Source: Acidimicrobiaceae bacterium
GTDB lineage: Bacteria > Actinomycetota > Acidimicrobiia > Acidimicrobiales > Bog-793
DNA length: 32,530 nt
Direction of reading: 5' to 3'
Assembly (NCBI GenBank): GCA_025463965.1
Contig: JAODBN010000337.1
Location: forward strand, 1-32,530
The notes under the pieces are model-generated. The model searched no databases and was not told where the DNA came from. It saw only the letters and a program-made list of their open reading frames with translations. This document shows positions 1-8,499 of this stretch, piece after piece; position 1 is the stretch's first letter; each line of letters starts with the position of its first letter. The position numbers and the translations under genes are program-made.

Positions 1-1279
1 GTGTGGCGGTGGCGCTCCAGCCGTTGTCGAAGAAAACTTTGACGGCGTAAGTCCCCGACGTTGGGACATCGACCTGGTTGAAAGCAACGCTGCTGTCCGA
101 GTAGTCGATCCCGCCGACGTAGGCGCCATTCGAGGCGGAGGCGGTGTCCCAGATGTGGGCGTCGGTGACTACTCCGTTCTCGGCCTCATAGGTACCGTTC
201 AGCGAAGGCCCCGCGTCGCCCGACGGCAGGGTGATTGACGTCCCCAGAGCGACAGGGCTGCCGAACACTGGGCTCCCGCTGCTGTCCCACGTGACCTGCT
301 CGGCGGTGATCCGTCTGTCGGTTCCCGAGGTGTCGAAGCTCGAGCTCGTCTTGAGGTGATAGGCGACCCAATCCTGAGTCCCGTCAGGCGAGGTGAACCA
401 GGTCATGGAACCAGGTCCGTAGGCGCCTGCTGCGTCGTTACGGGAAAATACACATGCGGGAGACTTCGTCCACGAACCTGCTTGAGTGAGATCGGCGGTG
501 GTGCTCGCATTGAGCATGCCGACGCAATAGTCCGGCGAAGCGAATGAGCCAGCCGAAAACAGCAGGAAGATGCGGCCACCGTGAACGACGGCCGAACCTC
601 CCTCGTCGATACAGGAGCCGCCGGCGCATTCCCATCCACTGCTTGCAGGCGCGGCAATGAGCGTCCATGAGCTCGAAAGCGTCCAAGGATTGCTCATGGT
701 GGCAATGTAAATCGAGTTATTCGAGCCGCCGCCGATTGAAGTGGAGGTCGCGTAAAGCTGCCCGCCGACACTAAACGGGTTTAGCGCGTAGCCGGAATCG
801 TTCGGGCCTGGAGCGTTGGTGAACGACGCCTTGAAGTGGTAAGGGCCGAGAGGATCGTCGCCGCTGCTCTCCAGCACGAACTGCAGAGAATTGTTCACAT
901 CGCCGTTGTCGCCATTGTCGTAGATATACCAGTGGCCGCTAGCGTGATATAGAAATCCGCCAAAGCCGATGTCACAACATGGCGTGGAGGAGTCAGCGGT
1001 GTAGACGGTTATATTTGGCGCAGAGCCAAGTCCAGCGAGGCTCGTCGCGGCACGCATCGTCACTCGCGAGCTAATGCCCTGGTTGTAGAGCATGTAGTAG
1101 TAGCCGTTGTAATAAGCGACGCTTGGATCGGCCGACGAGCCGGGGATGAGCGGCGCAGTAAAAGTGGTGCCCGTCGCACTGGCCGGAGACGCATTTCCGA
1201 CCATGGCGTAGGCGCTCCCGAACAGCATCAGAACACCAACGATTGGACGAATGAGCCGAGATTGAGCGCGAACTCGCAT
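1..1279 (-). CDS. Secreted GH43-like (arabinanase/xylosidase-type) glycoside hydrolase with C-terminal CBM6/35-like start; 3' end truncated by window
   Basis: Own translation from ATG at 1279 stays open to the window edge: MRVRAQSRLIRPIVGVLMLFGSAYAMVGNASPASATGTTFTAPLIPGSSADPSVAYYNGYYYMLYNQG... Signal peptide with ASA cleavage site; GH43-type 'DPSV.YYNGYYYMLY' and 'CIDEGGSAVVHGGRIFLLFSAG...YCVGML'; C-term 'YEAENGVVTDAHIWDTASASNGAYVGGIDYSDSSVAFNQVDVPTSGTYAVKVFF' resembles a CBM6/35. Absent from the ORF track, probably because it lacks an in-window stop. Confidence 0.8.
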   Translation of the reverse strand, partial: MRVRAQSRLIRPIVGVLMLFGSAYAMVGNASPASATGTTFTAPLIPGSSADPSVAYYNGYYYMLYNQGISSRVTMRAATSLAGLGSAPNITVYTADSSTPCCDIGFGGFLYHASGHWYIYDNGDNGDVNNSLQFVLESSGDDPLGPYHFKASFTNAPGPNDSGYALNPFSVGGQLYATSTSIGGGSNNSIYIATMSNPWTLSSSWTLIAAPASSGWECAGGSCIDEGGSAVVHGGRIFLLFSAGSFASPDYCVGMLNASTTADLTQAGSWTKSPACVFSRNDAAGAYGPGSMTWFTSPDGTQDWVAYHLKTSSSFDTSGTDRRITAEQVTWDSSGSPVFGSPVALGTSITLPSGDAGPSLNGTYEAENGVVTDAHIWDTASASNGAYVGGIDYSDSSVAFNQVDVPTSGTYAVKVFFDNGWSATAT

Positions 1280-1336
1280 GCATCCCCCGATGTTTGCTAG
1301 CCCCGGAGGAGCCGGCGCGGCGCCTTCAGGTCATTG

Positions 1337-1359
1337 AAGTACCGCATCCCGCGGTACTT
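1337..1359. promoter_or_regulatory. Perfect 9-bp inverted repeat (AAGTACCGC-ATCCC-GCGGTACTT) upstream of the GH43-like gene, next to an AT-rich tract; candidate operator/5'UTR hairpin
   Basis: Direct reading: arms 1337-1345 and 1351-1359, loop 1346-1350; AT-rich 'catcatataatactctcata' adjacent on the side distal to the gene. Confidence 0.4.
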
Positions 1360-2334
1360 TTCATCATATAATACTCTCATACGCTTGCCTAGCCCTCGAA
1401 GCCGGAGGATTCCGGCGAGGACCTTGTCCGCCGGCTCGGCCTGGAGTCCGATAGACCCGCGAAACGGGATGACGCTCCGCCGTATCTGAGATGTGGGCCG
1501 CCCGATCGACGGCGGCGGTGTCGGATGCCTGCGACTGGGCCTCCCCACCGCGTGGCGCATGCGGTCGGCGCAGGCCTTTCCCGAATCGCGGCGAGATGTA
1601 CCGATGCGAACCGATTCGAGCTCCCGCGCGCAAACTTGTCGAGGCACTTCGTGCGGCCCTTACACGACAGGTGTCGGGGCCGCCTCCGGTGTTGGCAATC
1701 GCCAGTCCGTCGCTGTCCGAGCGAATCGAGGGACCAGGCGTTGGACGCTGAACGCATTCGAAGGGCGCACCGCGACCGCACGCTCCAGGCCCGAGCAGGG
1801 GTTTTCGTCACAGCACCTCAGCGAGAATGCGCAGTCCACCCGCCCACACGGGTCGACAGTCGCGAGCCCTGTGCTTCATGCGCTCCGGCTCTTTCCCTTG
1901 GTCTGGATGGCGGCGAGCTGCCGGGCAGACTTTTACAAGTTGCCACGGTGCTGACCCGATGAGGGCCTGGGAACTTGAGCCCTCGATCGGCGTCACCGGA
2001 TTCGGCGCGCTACCCCCTTGTTGCATAACTTCCGGATCGGTACAGTGAGCACGCGGAATGATTCGAATCAGGCCTAATCCGAAGCGATTCGGCAGGCCAG
2101 GCGGTAGTCAAACGGCAGCGGGGGAAAACTTGACGGCGCGATTTGTTGCTGGCGGGCAGGGGCGATACCGACGACTCGTACGGACGCAACCCGACCGGGG
2201 CGCCCACGCCGCGGACGGCTCGCTTCGAGTCTGCCGTCACCTGACATGGCGCGATGGCTCTCCATTTCCGCCCAGTCCCATGAGTGTCGGGACCGTGTCG
2301 GACGAGGAACGTGTTCCGCGCGAGGAGGCCTCGC

Positions 2335-3180
2335 GTGTCCGTTGAGAGCGAGCTAGCTCTAACGGCCCACGAGGCGGACCTCGACCTTCTGCCGCTATCC
2401 GCCGATGAACGGCGTGATCACATCCTCGAGATCGTGAACGCCCGCGGCCGCGTGCGGGTGCGGGACCTCGCGGAGCTCGTGCGCGTGACCGAGCCCACGA
2501 TCCGCAAGGACATTACTGACCTCGCCTCGCAGCGCCTTCTGCGACGCATCCACGGCGGCGCGCTCGCCATCCGGCCGGCATACGAGCCCAGCGTGACCGC
2601 GCGGACACACACGAATGCGCTCGGCAAGTGCGCCATTGCTCGGGCCTGCCTTGCTCAGGTCAGGGATGGGGACGCAATCTTCATCGACAGCGGCTCCACG
2701 ATGATCGCGCTTGCCGATGCGTTCCGACCTGATCCGGCGCTGGCCAACCCGCCTGCCGCTCCTCCGGCGAACGTCAACGTGCTCACTAACGCCGTGGAAG
2801 TCGCCAGGATCTTGGCGCCGATATCGACAGTCCGTCACACCATGCTCGGAGGCCAGTACCGCGCCGCCGGGGAGTGCCTCGTCGGTCCTCTGGCCATCGA
2901 AGCACTCGAGCGCTTCACGTTGAATATCGCGTTCATCGGGGTCACCGGCTTATCCGATGCTGGTTTCACGGTGGCAGACGTCAGCGAGGCGCAACTCAAA
3001 GCGGCCGCCATGGAGAGAGCCCGCCGGGTGATTGTCCCTATGGACCACACCAAGGTCGGGTCTACCGGCTTCATACGGGTTTGCGAGACGGACCGCATCG
3101 ACACGGTCATCACCGATGAGCCCAACGAATACCTCGAGCAGATGTGCGCCGAGCACGACGTCGAGCTTGTGCTCGCATGA
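2335..3180 (+). CDS. DeoR-family transcriptional regulator
   Basis: 'LPLSADERRDHILEIVNARGRVRVRDLAELVRVTEPTIRKDITDLASQRLLRRIHGGAL' is a DeoR HTH; C-terminal DeoRC sensor 'DGDAIFIDSGSTMIALA...NVLTNAVEVARIL...FIGVTGLSDAGFTVADVSEAQLKAAAMERARRVIVPMDHTKVG'. GTG 2335 is preceded by AGGAGG at 2322-2327; ORF track opens at 2284. Confidence 0.9.
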   Translation: MSVESELALTAHEADLDLLPLSADERRDHILEIVNARGRVRVRDLAELVRVTEPTIRKDITDLASQRLLRRIHGGALAIRPAYEPSVTARTHTNALGKCAIARACLAQVRDGDAIFIDSGSTMIALADAFRPDPALANPPAAPPANVNVLTNAVEVARILAPISTVRHTMLGGQYRAAGECLVGPLAIEALERFTLNIAFIGVTGLSDAGFTVADVSEAQLKAAAMERARRVIVPMDHTKVGSTGFIRVCETDRIDTVITDEPNEYLEQMCAEHDVELVLA

Positions 3181-3194
3181 ACGGCCGCTCTGCT

Positions 3195-3239
3195 CCGGCG
3201 CCCGGTACAGGGTTCTCGGCGGCGGCGAGGGGGCGCCGG
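3195..3239 (+). terminator. GC-rich hairpin after the regulator gene (CCGGCGCCC / GGGCGCCGG, inner CTCG/CGAG); possible terminator without U-tract
   Basis: Perfect 9-bp arms 3195-3203 and 3231-3239, starting 15 nt after the stop at 3180; inner stem 3215-3218/3226-3229. Confidence 0.35.
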
Positions 3240-3375
3240 GCTCGCTCCCCCCCCCGAACCGGTGGCCCCCACACGACGCCTCATCGGTGCTCTCGACCGC
3301 TCGCTTAGCCAACCAGCTAGCCGTCCAACGACTCAACCAGTTCCAAGCGAAAACAACGACCCTAGGGGGGAAGGT

Positions 3376-4740
3376 ATGAATCGCAATTGCCGGAGAGCCG
3401 TGCCTATCGCGGGCGCGGCTCTTATCTCAACACTTCTGGCCGTTCCAGGGGTGGCCTCAGCGACCTCGTCGCATGCGTCGAGCCAGTCGATAACCATCTG
3501 GACCACGACCGGAGTCAACTACGACTGGCAGAAGACTCTTCTTCCCGCGTTTGAGAAGACGACCGGTATCCACGTGAACTACGACATAATTCCGGAGAGC
3601 TCGCTGTCAGACAAGCTCCAGACGGCAGAGCTCGCTCACAGCACCGCATACTCGATCATCGAGGAGACCCAGGGCCAAACTGCGACTTACAAGGCCAATG
3701 ACGGCGCGATTGCACTGAAGAAGTTCCTCAACAACAGCTCGCTGACACCAGCCTCGTACAATTTCAACGGCATCTCTTCGGGTTCCTACTCAGGCTGCGA
3801 GCTGAAGGGGGTCGTGTACTGCCTGCCGACCTCCTTTGACGCCGGACCCGAGCTGTTCTGGAACAAGGCGCTGTTCAAGGCCGCTGGTCTCACCTCGGCT
3901 CCCGCGAACTGGAATCAGATCGTCGCCGATGCGAAGAAGTTGACCAGTTCCTCGAGCGGGGTCTCCGGCATCTGCATGCGTGGCAGCGAGTCCCAGGCGA
4001 ACAACTACCCGTTCTTTCTGATGTTCCCGTATTTCGCTCCCTACGCCAAGAACTACCAGGGCGAGATCCTCAACCACAGCTGGCAGCCCTTGTTCAATAG
4101 CGCGGGGGCCGCAACCTGGGCGAAGGATTATTCGGCACTGATGCAGGACTACGCCCCCAAGGGTGTGTCCTCGTACGGCTATACCGACTGTGAGCACGCC
4201 TTCGAGACCGGCCAGGTTGCGATGTGGTGGGACGACTCGGCATTCGAGACCGACCTCGCCAACCCCAAGGTGTCGAAGGTGGCCAAGCAGACCGGCTTCG
4301 CCGAGATTCCCTGCCCGAGCTTCAACCAGACGTGCCTCCTGTCGGTTCCATGGGGTATGTACGTCAACCCCAACCTGACGAACGCTCAGCAGGATGCTGC
4401 GTGGAAGTACATGGAGTACGTAACGGCGCCCGCCAACCAGATCACCGCCATGGTGAAGACGGCCAACCCCGGCATTGCGAGCCGAACGGCTTCCATCACC
4501 TACGCGCTTAGCCACAATTCGATCTTCAAGGCGCCAACCGACTACCTCCAAGCGGTGAAGTACAGCCTGAGCCACATCGAAGGGAATGCGATTCCGTCGT
4601 CGCCCGCATTCAGCCCGATGGTGAACGACATCAACGTGATGCTGTCGGACCTGACGACCGGACAAGAGTCGCCGGAATCGGCGCTCAGCACCATTCAGGG
4701 CCAGATCACTGCTATCTCCGCTCAGTACCACCTGAAGTAG
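3376..4740 (+). CDS. Carbohydrate-type ABC transporter extracellular solute-binding protein (family 1)
   Basis: MNRNCRRAVPIAGAALISTLLAVPGVASATSS signal peptide; 'ITIWTTTGVNYDWQKTLLPAFEKTTGIHVNYDII' and 'MWWDDSAFETDL' typical of family 1 SBPs; purine-rich RBS before ATG 3376; followed by two permeases. Confidence 0.9.
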   Translation: MNRNCRRAVPIAGAALISTLLAVPGVASATSSHASSQSITIWTTTGVNYDWQKTLLPAFEKTTGIHVNYDIIPESSLSDKLQTAELAHSTAYSIIEETQGQTATYKANDGAIALKKFLNNSSLTPASYNFNGISSGSYSGCELKGVVYCLPTSFDAGPELFWNKALFKAAGLTSAPANWNQIVADAKKLTSSSSGVSGICMRGSESQANNYPFFLMFPYFAPYAKNYQGEILNHSWQPLFNSAGAATWAKDYSALMQDYAPKGVSSYGYTDCEHAFETGQVAMWWDDSAFETDLANPKVSKVAKQTGFAEIPCPSFNQTCLLSVPWGMYVNPNLTNAQQDAAWKYMEYVTAPANQITAMVKTANPGIASRTASITYALSHNSIFKAPTDYLQAVKYSLSHIEGNAIPSSPAFSPMVNDINVMLSDLTTGQESPESALSTIQGQITAISAQYHLK

Positions 4741-4777
4741 GCGAGCAGCCCTGGCTTACCAGGTTGCGGGTCCCGAA

Positions 4778-4817
4778 GCCGACACCCGCCCGGAGACTGC
4801 TCCAGGCGGGTGTCGGC
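4778..4817 (+). other. Strong intercistronic hairpin between binding-protein and first permease genes
   Basis: GCCGACACCCGCC (4778-4790) pairs perfectly with GGCGGGTGTCGGC (4805-4817); inner GGAG/CTCC stem (4792-4795/4800-4803) with ACTG loop. No T-tract follows. Confidence 0.6.
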
Positions 4818-4911
4818 CCGGCCGCACCCGTGCCGCCCGCGACGACGGACATGGTCGATCGTTCGGCGCTCCAGATGCAGTGGTTCACCGTTCCCAGCTG
4901 ATTGGATCGCG

Positions 4912-5889
4912 GTGCAGGTTTCCGAAAGCGACTTAACTCAGCCGACAAGGAGGACGTCACCCCCAGCCAGGACGCGTCCGTCGGCGGGCTTCTGGGCCAG
5001 CGGCCTAGGAGAACTCCGGCGCTGGGGAGACCGTCGGTTCCTCGTGCTCGCCGCTTTTCCCGCCTTCGCGGTCGTGGCGGCAGTCGCGGTGATCCCGATC
5101 CTCCTCGGCATCTGGCTGAGCTTCACGAACTACCAGCCGCTATCGCCGTCGCTTCGATGGGCCGGACTGACCAACTACGACGGCATCGTGAGGGGCCCGA
5201 ACGCTCTCTTCGCCCACACCGCCATTCTCAACACGCTGATCTTTGTAGGCGGCGCGATCGCCGTCGAGACAATCCTGGGAGTGGCAATCGCCGTGATCCT
5301 GGCGCGCAAGTTCCGGGGCGTCCTCTTCTTTCGGGCAATCTTTGTCATCCCCCTCATGGTGAACGGCGTCGCCTCCACCGTCACCTGGCGCTCACTGTTC
5401 AGCACATCGAACGGCTGGATCAACTACTTCCTCGGAGCCGTCGGGCTCGGGCAGCCGAACTGGCTGGGTAACGGGCACCTCGCAATGCCGACCATCATCT
5501 TCATCGACGCTTGGGCGGGCGTGCCGATCGTGGCCATCATCGTGATGGCCGGGATCCTGATGCTGCCGCCCGACCCGATGGAAGCGGCTCGGATTGACGG
5601 GGCGTCCGCAATCGGTGTGTTCCGGCACATCGTGCTCCCCGCCATCCAGCCGGTGCTCGCCTTTGCCGTGATGTTCCGCTTGATCGACCTGTTCCGTCAG
5701 TTTGCTGAGTTTCAGCTCATCACCGGCGGCGGCCCCGGCCTAACGACGACGGTGCTCAACTTCTACGTCTATCAGGAGACCTTCGTAAATGGCGATATCG
5801 GCTTCGGTGCCGCTCTTGCCGTTTTGCTCGTGGTGATGATGGTCATCCCCCTCGCGATCCTCTACCGCTTCACTCGAAGGGGTGTCTGA
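4912..5889 (+). CDS. ABC transporter permease (MalF/UgpA-like)
   Basis: Multiple TM segments; EAA-type loop 'EAARIDGASAIGVFRHIVLPAIQPV'. GTG 4912 preferred because the ORF-track start (4810) lies inside the hairpin. Confidence 0.88.
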   Translation: MQVSESDLTQPTRRTSPPARTRPSAGFWASGLGELRRWGDRRFLVLAAFPAFAVVAAVAVIPILLGIWLSFTNYQPLSPSLRWAGLTNYDGIVRGPNALFAHTAILNTLIFVGGAIAVETILGVAIAVILARKFRGVLFFRAIFVIPLMVNGVASTVTWRSLFSTSNGWINYFLGAVGLGQPNWLGNGHLAMPTIIFIDAWAGVPIVAIIVMAGILMLPPDPMEAARIDGASAIGVFRHIVLPAIQPVLAFAVMFRLIDLFRQFAEFQLITGGGPGLTTTVLNFYVYQETFVNGDIGFGAALAVLLVVMMVIPLAILYRFTRRGV

Positions 5890-6772
5890 CGTGGCCCACG
5901 CTGCACCGATCGTGATACCTGTCCGACGTCAGCGGCTCAACAGGGCGGCTCGCACGAAGATCATCAACACGTGCTGCATCGTCGTGCTCGTCGTCGGCGC
6001 TGCGATCATTCTGCTCCCCCTGTTCTGGCTCATCGAGACCGCGCTCAAGCCTCCGCTCGAGGCTTACGTGATGCCGCCGAAATTCATTTTCTCGCCCACG
6101 ACCGTCAACTTCAGCACCCTTCTTCAGCAGCAGAGCGACCAATTCGGCCAGGACCTCGTCCACTCGCTCGTTGTGCTCGCGGTAAGCGTGGCGCTGGCCC
6201 TCGTGCTCGGGACTCCAGCGGGCTATGCGCTGTCCCGATCGCGCTTTCGCGGAAGCCGCACGATCTCGGTCGGGCTCATCGCGATCTACATCGCGCCGGC
6301 GCTCGTGTACATCGTCCCGCTGTACGTCATTTACGAGAAGCTTGGATTGACTGGCTCTTATCTTTCCCTGATCCTCTACTACGAGACCTTTGAGATGCCG
6401 TTCGTCACCTTCATGATGCGCGGCTTCTTTAGCGATATACCGAAGGAGCTCGACGATGCAGCTCGCGTGGACGGGTGCAGCCGTTGGCTGGCTTTCCGGA
6501 GAATCTTGCTGCCGCTTGTGCTTCCTGGGCTATCTACCGTGACCGTCCTCATCGCCATTGGGTCGTGGGGCGAGTACTTCGGGGCGCTCATCTTCTCGGG
6601 ACCATCGACCCAGACGGCTCCGGTCGATCTCGCCGAGTACATCGGGCTCAACGCATCGAACTGGGGAGCCCTGGCGGCAGGCTCTGTGCTGTTGATTGTG
6701 CCGGTCCTAATCCTCGTCGTCTTTTTCCAGCGCGGCTATCTGCGCCGGCTCACGTCCGTGTCGGCGGCGTGA
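5882..6772 (+). CDS. ABC transporter permease (MalG/UgpE-like)
   Basis: GTG 5882 overlaps the upstream stop; 'PKELDDAARVDGCSRWLAFRRILLPLVLPGLSTVTVL' EAA loop. Confidence 0.9.
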   Translation: MSDVAHAAPIVIPVRRQRLNRAARTKIINTCCIVVLVVGAAIILLPLFWLIETALKPPLEAYVMPPKFIFSPTTVNFSTLLQQQSDQFGQDLVHSLVVLAVSVALALVLGTPAGYALSRSRFRGSRTISVGLIAIYIAPALVYIVPLYVIYEKLGLTGSYLSLILYYETFEMPFVTFMMRGFFSDIPKELDDAARVDGCSRWLAFRRILLPLVLPGLSTVTVLIAIGSWGEYFGALIFSGPSTQTAPVDLAEYIGLNASNWGALAAGSVLLIVPVLILVVFFQRGYLRRLTSVSAA

Positions 6773-6890
6773 TGGCCAGCCACCACCCACGTAGACGATC
6801 CTCCACCAGTGAGCGCGCCAGTCTTGGGCAGCGAGCAGACCGGCGCACGACCTCAGTGGGCCTGCCCTGGCGTCCCCGGGGAGCCTCGCT

Positions 6891-8498
6891 ATGACTACCT
6901 ATCCCGGCGAACTCTCCATTGCCGATGTCATGTCCTTGAGGAGAGAGGACCGCTCATCGCACACGTTCCTTCGGATCGTCAGCAAGGGCGAAGCTCGCGC
7001 TTCGCTGAGCTACGCCGAGGCCGACGTGGCCACGTTGTCCGTCGCCCACGCCCTCCTAGCTCTCGGCCTGTCGGCAGGCGACCGCGTCATGATCGCCACG
7101 CCGAACTGCCTCGAGCAGATCCTTGCCATGTTCGGAACGGCTCGGACCACGCTCGTCAATGTTCCGATCAACGCCGCGAGCGCTCCTGCCGAGATCTCCT
7201 ACCTCGTCGGACTCACCGAGCCTGCGTGTGTCGTGGTTGGTCCCGAGCAGGCCGACGCCTTCGACCGAGCGGAGTTACCCGCTGGTGCGGTGCGGGTTGC
7301 GGTGGTGCTCGGGCCGAATACTGGAGCACATCGCTGGGCGGCGCGGTCGGTGAGCTGGGAAGAGCTCATCGCCAGCGGCAAGCCGACGGCCCTACCCCCA
7401 CCCGCTGCGCGCGACACCTTTCAGCTTTTGCCTACTTCTGGCACCACGAGCCGTCCAAAGGCAGTGATCCACAGCCACACGACTCGGCTCCGCAGCGCGT
7501 TCCGCGCCGTGCTCCACACCCGCATCCGAGACGACGACGTACTCCTCAATACCTTCCCGGCCTTCCACATCAATTGCCTCGACTCAGCCATCTTGCCTGC
7601 GCTCGTCACCGGGGCGACAGCGGTGATCTTCGAGACCTTCAGCGCTTCGTCTTTCTGGCGGGTCGTTCGGGCGGAGCAGGCGACGGTGGTCTCGGTGATC
7701 CCAACTCTCATCCGGGCCGTGGCCGCCCAGCCGGTGAACCCGGAAGAGCGGCAGCATTGCGTGCGACTCATCTCTGGTTCCCTTCGACCCTCGGCGGCCG
7801 AGTTGCAAGCCTTCCTGGAGCGCTTCGCCCTGAGCCGCTATGAGAGCGGCTAGGGCCTCACCGAGGCGGGGAACGCTGTGACGGGCACGAACGCCGAGAT
7901 CGGGGTGCGCCACCCTTCGATGGGCGTGCCGCTCTTTGACAGAACCGTTGAGCTCTTCGACGAGCAGGACCAGCCCGTCCCCGAAGGCGCGACCGGCGAG
8001 CTCGTGATCCGATGCGACCCGCCGGGCGCAGTCATGGACGGCTATTGGAACAACCCGGAAGCGACCCGTGCCGCTCTGCGGGACGGGTGGCTGCGCACCG
8101 GTGATCTCGCCCGAAGGGACCGGGCCGGCGCTTACTACTTCGTCGGACGTAGCAAGGACGTGATCAAACGCTCCGGAGAGAACGTTGGGGCCGAAGAGGT
8201 CGAGGCCGTGCTGTCCGACCACCCTGCCGTGAAGGAGGTCGCCGTCATCGGCGTCCCAGATGAATACCGCGACGAGGCGGTGATGGCGTTCGTCGTCATC
8301 GTCGAGGAAGGTGACGCATTGACTCTCCAGCAGCTACGAGCTTTCTGCACCGGACGCTTGGCTGACTTCAAAGTCCCGACTGCGCTGAGGGTGGTGGACG
8401 AACTGCCCCGGGGTCTGTTGGGCAAGACCGACAAGCGTGCGCTCCGTTCTCTGGCCGCCGCCGATCACCCGCTCGCTCGCGGAACGGGGGATAACTGA
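6891..8498 (+). pseudogene. AMP-binding acyl-CoA synthetase (ligase) interrupted by in-frame TAG at 7851-7853 (ORFs 6891-7853 and 7878-8498, same frame)
   Basis: N-part: 'LLPTSGTTSRPKAVIHSH' P-loop; C-part: 'GYWNNPEATRAALRDGWLRTGDLARRDRAGAYYFVGRSKDVIKRSGENVGAEEVE...HPAVKEVAVIGVPDEYRDEAVMAFVV' and 'LPRGLLGKTDKRALR'. Reading through TAG gives 'RYESG*GLTEAGNAVTGT'. Confidence 0.85.
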
Positions 8499-8499
8499 C

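Noticed and set aside
3247-3255. Run of nine C residues as a phase-variation tract
   Set aside because: It lies in non-coding sequence between the regulator and binding-protein genes; no ORF is switched and no evidence of length variation is available.
3790-4731. 313-aa minus-strand ORF
   Set aside because: Antisense to the binding-protein gene; no family features.
7851-7853. TAG as a general sense codon in this genome
   Set aside because: Several intact genes in the window terminate with TAG without homologous extension, so global amber reassignment is unlikely.
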